64,000 bases of DNA from Shimia sp022448905 (GTDB lineage Bacteria; Pseudomonadota; Alphaproteobacteria; Rhodobacterales; Rhodobacteraceae): positions 186,001 to 250,000 of the forward strand of contig NZ_CP138953.1 of NCBI RefSeq assembly GCF_047126315.1, written 5' to 3'. Below, in pieces: positions 59,790-64,000 of this stretch. The position numbers and the translations under genes are program-made. Position 1 is the stretch's first letter; each line of letters begins with the position of its first letter. The notes under the pieces are model-generated. The model saw nothing but the letters and a program-made list of their open reading frames with translations, ran no database searches and was not told the DNA's origin.

Positions 59790-62423
59790 ATGGCTCAAGA
59801 TCATCAGAATGATGGCGCGGCCAAAGCCGACGCGCTGGTTGCGGAAGTCGATACTGGCGCACGCAACGCCGAAGGTTTTCAAGGTCAACTAATCATCGCG
59901 ATCTGCATCATCTGGTCGCTTTTTCAACTTTACATCGCATCAAAACTTCCAGGTGTCCTGGCGCAATCAACCGGCTTTACCGGGTTTGCCAACATCGTGG
60001 GACAGGCGCGCTACATCCACCTGGCCTTTGCCATCGCTTTGGCCATTTTGGCCTTTCCGATGTTCAAGTCGTCGCCACGTGATCGTATCCCACTTTATGA
60101 TTGGGCGCTGATCGCATTGGGCGTTGGCGCTTGTTTGTACCTCGTTGTTTTCCGCTACCAGATCGCGGACCGCCCCGGCCTTTGGACAACCGCCGACATC
60201 ACAATGTCAGCAATTGGCATGGTGGTGTTGATGATCTGTGTCTACCGCTCTTTGGGGCTGCCTCTTGTGATCATCGCAGGCTCTTTCGTGTTGTTTGCCT
60301 TCTTTGGTGGCAACTCTGAATGGGTGCGCGACATCACCAACTATGGAGGCGCATCGCTTTCCAAGGCTCTTGGCCACTACTGGATGCAGACCGAAGGCGT
60401 GTTTGGTGTCGCCCTAGGCGTGTCGACCTCGATGATCTTCCTATTTGTGCTGTTCGGCGCACTTCTTGACCGTGCTGGTGGCGGCAATTGGTTCATCAAA
60501 GTCGCGATTGCTTTGCTTGGCGCCTTACGTGGTGGACCTGCAAAGGCTTCGGTTTTGAGTTCGATGATGACCGGCATGATCTCCGGTAGTTCGATTGCCA
60601 ACACAGTGACAACCGGTACGTTCACCATTCCCTTGATGAAGCGCATTGGCTTCCCTGCTGAAAAAGCCGGGGCGGTTGAAGTCGCTTCTTCTACCAACGG
60701 CCAGTTGACCCCGCCTGTAATGGGCGCGGCGGCGTTCCTGATGGTGGAATATGTCAATATCCCATACATTGATGTGGTCAAACACGCGTTCCTACCCGCC
60801 GTCATTTCCTACATTGCGCTGCTATACATTGTGCATCTGGAAGCTTTGAAAATGGAGATGAAGGGCCTTAAAAAGGCCGGTCGTCACATTGGGCCTATCA
60901 TGATTATGGTTCTGTTCCTGACCGGCTTCCTCGGTCTGGCAGCAATCACCTTCGTGATGATTGGCGTGCGTAACCTGCTCGATCCTGTGATGGGTGATAG
61001 TATTTATGCAGCGATTGTTCTTCTGGCGATTATGTATCTCGCACTACTGTACTTGGCCTCCAAGTATCCAGATGTGGCGATGGATGACCCCAATGCGCCG
61101 CTGGAAGCGCCCCGCCTGACCCCGACACTTCTGGGCGGTGCCTACTATTCCCTGCCAATCTTCATTCTGGTGTGGAACCTGATGGTGAAAACGGAAAACC
61201 TTGACCGTTTGTCACCGGCGCTTTCGGCCTTCTGGGCCACGATCTTCATGATCATTGTCGCGTTGACACACCGCCCGATCAAAGCCTTCTTCCGAGGCGA
61301 AACCGCGCTCAACACCGCGTTTTCCGTTGGCTGGGCTGACTTTGTGCAGGGCCTGATCATGGGCGCACGCAACATGATTGGAATTGGCGTGGCAACCGGC
61401 GCTGCCGGCATCATTGTCGGCACCATCAGCTTGACCGGAGCGCACCAAGTGATTGGGCAGGTCATTGAAGTCATCTCAGGCGGTAACCTGATCATCCTGC
61501 TGGTGTTGGTGGCAATCCTGTCTCTGATCCTAGGCATGGGCCTGCCAACCACAGCGAACTACATTGTGGTAAGCTCGCTCATGGCGCCGGTAATTGTCAG
61601 CGTTGGGGCACAAGCAGGTCTCGTTGTACCGTTGATCGCGGTCCATATGTTTGTGTTCTACTTCGGCATCCTTGCGGACGACACGCCTCCTGTGGGCTTG
61701 GCGGCCTATGCCGCAGCGGCCATCTCTCGCGGCGATCCAATCAAGACCGGTATTCAGGGCTTTGCCTATGATATCCGGACCGCTTTGTTGCCATTTATGT
61801 TCATCTTCAACACCGATCTGCTGCTGATCGATGTGGGGCTGGCAAAAGCAGTGCTGGTGTTTTTCATCAGCCTGATCGCGATGTTGATATTTGCAGCCGC
61901 CACGCAGGGCTACTTCATCGCGAAGTCGAAACGTTGGGAAAGTGCAGCCTTGCTCTTCATCGCCTTTATGCTGTTCCGTCCGGACTTCTTCCTAGATCTG
62001 GTGACAGAGAAGTATCAAAGCGTCAGTGGTCCACAGGCTGTGCAGCTTGTCGGCGAGCAACCGGAAGGCAGCTTGATCCGCTTCAAAGTTGAAGGACCCG
62101 ATTTTGACACCGGCGAAAACCGGGCAACCACCATCACCATGGTCTATCCGGGCGGTGAGCCTGATGCCGCGATGATGGAGAACGGGCTGACTGTATTTGA
62201 AGAAGACGGCAAGCTGTTCCTTGAAGAACCGTTCCCAGGCACGCCGTACTTCGGGTCTTTGGGCACCGAGTATGACTACTACGGTGATACGCCAGTGGTG
62301 ATTTCCCAAGTGGAAGTTGAAAACGAGCGGATGCCGAAAGAGCTGTTCTTCATTCCGGCGCTTCTGTTGTTGGCCGGTCTGATGCTCATTCAGCGGCCTC
62401 GCGCCACGCAGCCTGCATTCTAG
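59790..62423 (+). CDS. Fused TRAP transporter permease (4TM-12TM)
   Basis: 877 residues. The small (DctQ-like) and large (DctM-like) membrane parts are joined; about 17-20 membrane spans are visible. The core signature GPAKASVLSSMMTGMISGSSIANTVTTGTFTIPLMKRIGF (here quoted in shape) and the second half GMGLPTTANYIVVSSLMAPVI are typical. The C-terminal 130 residues after the last core span carry a soluble segment (VSGPQAVQLVGEQPEGSLIRFKVEGPDF) and one last span, matching the DUF3394 tail of TAXI-linked permeases. It imports the TAXI ligand. Confidence 0.94.
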   Translation: MAQDHQNDGAAKADALVAEVDTGARNAEGFQGQLIIAICIIWSLFQLYIASKLPGVLAQSTGFTGFANIVGQARYIHLAFAIALAILAFPMFKSSPRDRIPLYDWALIALGVGACLYLVVFRYQIADRPGLWTTADITMSAIGMVVLMICVYRSLGLPLVIIAGSFVLFAFFGGNSEWVRDITNYGGASLSKALGHYWMQTEGVFGVALGVSTSMIFLFVLFGALLDRAGGGNWFIKVAIALLGALRGGPAKASVLSSMMTGMISGSSIANTVTTGTFTIPLMKRIGFPAEKAGAVEVASSTNGQLTPPVMGAAAFLMVEYVNIPYIDVVKHAFLPAVISYIALLYIVHLEALKMEMKGLKKAGRHIGPIMIMVLFLTGFLGLAAITFVMIGVRNLLDPVMGDSIYAAIVLLAIMYLALLYLASKYPDVAMDDPNAPLEAPRLTPTLLGGAYYSLPIFILVWNLMVKTENLDRLSPALSAFWATIFMIIVALTHRPIKAFFRGETALNTAFSVGWADFVQGLIMGARNMIGIGVATGAAGIIVGTISLTGAHQVIGQVIEVISGGNLIILLVLVAILSLILGMGLPTTANYIVVSSLMAPVIVSVGAQAGLVVPLIAVHMFVFYFGILADDTPPVGLAAYAAAAISRGDPIKTGIQGFAYDIRTALLPFMFIFNTDLLLIDVGLAKAVLVFFISLIAMLIFAAATQGYFIAKSKRWESAALLFIAFMLFRPDFFLDLVTEKYQSVSGPQAVQLVGEQPEGSLIRFKVEGPDFDTGENRATTITMVYPGGEPDAAMMENGLTVFEEDGKLFLEEPFPGTPYFGSLGTEYDYYGDTPVVISQVEVENERMPKELFFIPALLLLAGLMLIQRPRATQPAF

Positions 62424-62434
62424 GGAGACGCGAT

Positions 62435-62860
62435 ATGTTTAAGACCCTACTTCTGACAGTGGACGTAAATGACCTGAAAGGGTCCGAACGTCCGGCCGAG
62501 GTTGCCAAGTCCATGGCCACACGCGACGGTGCGGAGCTGCATATTATGAATGTGGTTCCGGATTACGGGATGTCGATTGTTGGCTCGTTCTTTAGCTCGG
62601 ACCACAACAAGGCGATCCTTCAGGAAGCCAAGGTGGCGCTGGAGACCTGGGCATCCGCGCGTTTTGCGGATGTCGCAAACGTGCGCCTGCATGTGGATCA
62701 AGGCACGATCTATGATTTGGTCCTCAAGGAGGCCGAGGCCGTATCGGCGGATGCGATCATTGTGGGCGCCCACAAATCGCAGCTGAAAGACTATTTGATC
62801 GGGCCAAACGCTGCCCGAATATCGCGACACGCGAAGCAATCGGTATTTGTTGTTAGATAA
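62435..62860 (+). CDS. Universal stress protein (UspA family) linked to TRAP transporter
   Basis: 141 residues. The UspA nucleotide-binding C-terminus GAHKSQLKDYLIGPNAARISRHAKQSVFVV is a variant of the G-x2-G-x9-G-S/T pattern. UspA proteins beside TRAP genes (for example TeaD in the ectoine transporter of Halomonas) bind ATP and modulate uptake. It lies 11 bp after the permease gene. Confidence 0.9.
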   Translation: MFKTLLLTVDVNDLKGSERPAEVAKSMATRDGAELHIMNVVPDYGMSIVGSFFSSDHNKAILQEAKVALETWASARFADVANVRLHVDQGTIYDLVLKEAEAVSADAIIVGAHKSQLKDYLIGPNAARISRHAKQSVFVVR

Positions 62861-62867
62861 CTTTTTG

Positions 62868-62891
62868 GAAGCCCGCTTTTAAGCGGGCTTC
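62868..62891 (+). terminator. Bidirectional terminator after uspA
   Basis: GAAGCCCGCTT / AAGCGGGCTTC around TT, followed by TTCTT. The convergent hydrolase gene ends 14 bp further on. Confidence 0.85.
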
Positions 62892-62905
62892 TTCTTACGC
62901 GGCCC

Positions 62906-64000
62906 TCATTCTCTCGGCACGGAAACATCCCAAGCCTTGTGAAAGACTTCTATGTCGCCTTCTTCGGCGCGCAGGTTAGCTTTGATAAAGAAATGATCCG
63001 CATCTACCGTCATTTCCAAATCCGCTTTCACCACAACGGACCACGAACCGCGCGACATGTGGCGCTCCCAGGCAAAGGAGGCACAGGCGGACGTTGGGTC
63101 TCCATCAACAATGGAAAATTCCTCCCAGTGTTTTGTGCCGCTCACCAGGTTTATGTTCAAATCCCGCAGCAATCCGCTATCGCTCTCAATTTCTTGCGTC
63201 GTCTTGCCAAGCCCTACATCCCGCACAATGCGTTTGCTTTCGCGCCCCTCTGTAAGCCGTTCCGTCTCCCTTGGGCTGGCAGACTTTGGACGATCAAAAG
63301 TCCACTCATCTCCGTCAGTGGTCTCGCGAACTGGAAGCATTATCGTGCCTTCATGGAGCTCCAAGGTGGCCAGCTCTGCTTCCGGCCAGACAAAAGGCCA
63401 GTAGCTTGTAGACAATGCAGCACGTAGTTTGTGACCGTCCGGAACGCGATAAGCGCATTGGTCCAGAACCACCTCCACGTCGATTTCACTCCCGACCGGC
63501 ACATCCACGTTTGCGTGATGCCCTTTTCGATGCCTTAGATTGAGAAATCCGTGTGAGATGAGGGTGCTTTCCCCATTCGGATGCACATCACATAGCCGAA
63601 CGGCAAGCTGCGCTTTGGATGTATCCGAGGTGAGCTTCAGCTGCAGCTTTGGCGCCCCCACCAGATCCAGAGGCTCCTCCAGTACAATGCTGTCAAAACA
63701 CGAGCTCCGCAGGTCATCTTGCCGTTGATCGTCCGGTAATTCACCTGGGCCAAAGCCAAATGGGAAGTACTCCCCCGCCATTTGACCGCACGCCAAATCG
63801 GGCAACACCTGTCGTCCCACTGGCGCCATAGTGTCAGACAGCGTGTCTCCGACCAGATGCAAGGACAGGACATCAGAAGGTTTACCTGCCGCGTCGGCAA
63901 TCCATCTGCCAGGCCTATGATCGTACTGCACCGCCGGAGCCACGCCATCCATCAGCCACCGGCGCATATCCGGAAACTTGTCTGCGCCGTTATCTTTGCC
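62906..64000 (-). CDS. CocE/NonD-family hydrolase, C-terminal part
   Basis: The reverse strand is open from the stop at 62906 to the window edge (364 residues); the start and the alpha/beta-hydrolase nucleophile lie outside. The visible part includes the end of the catalytic domain (GKPSDVLSLHLVGDTLSDTMA) and the jelly-roll X-Pro dipeptidyl-peptidase C-terminal domain (VLEEPLDLVGAPKLQLKLTSD, then LRHRKGHHANVDVPVGS, with VPDGHKLRAALSTSYWPF). Family members cleave acyl groups from cocaine, glutaryl-cephalosporins or peptides. It converges on the TRAP-Usp operon. Substrate not predictable. Confidence 0.85.
   Translation of the reverse strand, partial: GKDNGADKFPDMRRWLMDGVAPAVQYDHRPGRWIADAAGKPSDVLSLHLVGDTLSDTMAPVGRQVLPDLACGQMAGEYFPFGFGPGELPDDQRQDDLRSSCFDSIVLEEPLDLVGAPKLQLKLTSDTSKAQLAVRLCDVHPNGESTLISHGFLNLRHRKGHHANVDVPVGSEIDVEVVLDQCAYRVPDGHKLRAALSTSYWPFVWPEAELATLELHEGTIMLPVRETTDGDEWTFDRPKSASPRETERLTEGRESKRIVRDVGLGKTTQEIESDSGLLRDLNINLVSGTKHWEEFSIVDGDPTSACASFAWERHMSRGSWSVVVKADLEMTVDADHFFIKANLRAEEGDIEVFHKAWDVSVPRE

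Overview
The window is a 64 kb chromosomal-type segment of a heterotrophic alphaproteobacterium, most likely a marine Rhodobacteraceae (Roseobacter group). The basis is GC-rich coding sequence, dense ATGA-overlapped operons, a bioMNY biotin ECF transporter, a urease operon with interleaved small genes, TAXI-TRAP and peptide-type ABC importers, and a short GC-rich intergenic repeat (AATATCCCCGCCGGAGG-like) of the sort common in this group. No rRNA, tRNA, CRISPR array, phage or insertion sequence was seen. Assignments rest on reading protein motifs and order, not on searches.

Layout. 1-10.6 kb, housekeeping: the N-terminal part of a dimethylglycine/sarcosine-dehydrogenase-like flavoenzyme; panC-panB with a clear terminator; a secreted serine hydrolase; a D-lactate dehydrogenase-like flavoprotein; gamma-glutamyltransferase; thpR with a D-2-hydroxyacid dehydrogenase; a secreted SH3-like protein; rpe. 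10.9-18.1 kb: urease operon ureDABCEFG with five non-urease genes interleaved (a 55-aa His-rich membrane peptide, a histone-H1-like Lys/Ala/Pro-rich protein, a secreted protein, a DUF1127-like protein, a DUF3995-like membrane protein). 18.3-22.9 kb: bioM-bioN-bioY followed without a break by an acyl-CoA ligase and a thiolase that lacks the usual C-terminal catalytic Cys. 22.9-28.2 kb: an AstE/AspA-type deacylase, ilvD, and a minus-strand set of PAS-LuxR regulator, AraC regulator, VOC protein and DUF1801 protein.

28.4-37.3 kb: an operon of an M20 amidohydrolase, a peptide-type ABC importer with fused DppDF-like ATPase, a cupin, an aldehyde dehydrogenase and an SDR, divergent from the PAS-LuxR regulator across an 18-bp dyad. 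37.5-49.2 kb: complete nitrate assimilation: nasT-nasS, a leader with an ANTAR-type double hexaloop and terminator, nrtA-nrtB-nrtCD, nirB-nirD, nasA. Nitrate sensing by NasS should free NasT to bind the leader and permit read-through; nitrate is then imported, reduced to nitrite by NasA and to ammonium by NirBD. Urease and this pathway together give two inorganic or urea nitrogen routes.

49.6-64 kb: a second peptide-type ABC importer, a small type I phosphodiesterase, a class III aminotransferase overlapping a BKACE enzyme, an RpiR regulator, a TAXI-TRAP importer with a UspA protein, and the C-terminal part of a CocE-type hydrolase. The aminotransferase-BKACE pair suggests catabolism of an amino compound through a beta-keto acid; the substrate is unknown, and this is the best candidate for an undescribed pathway here.
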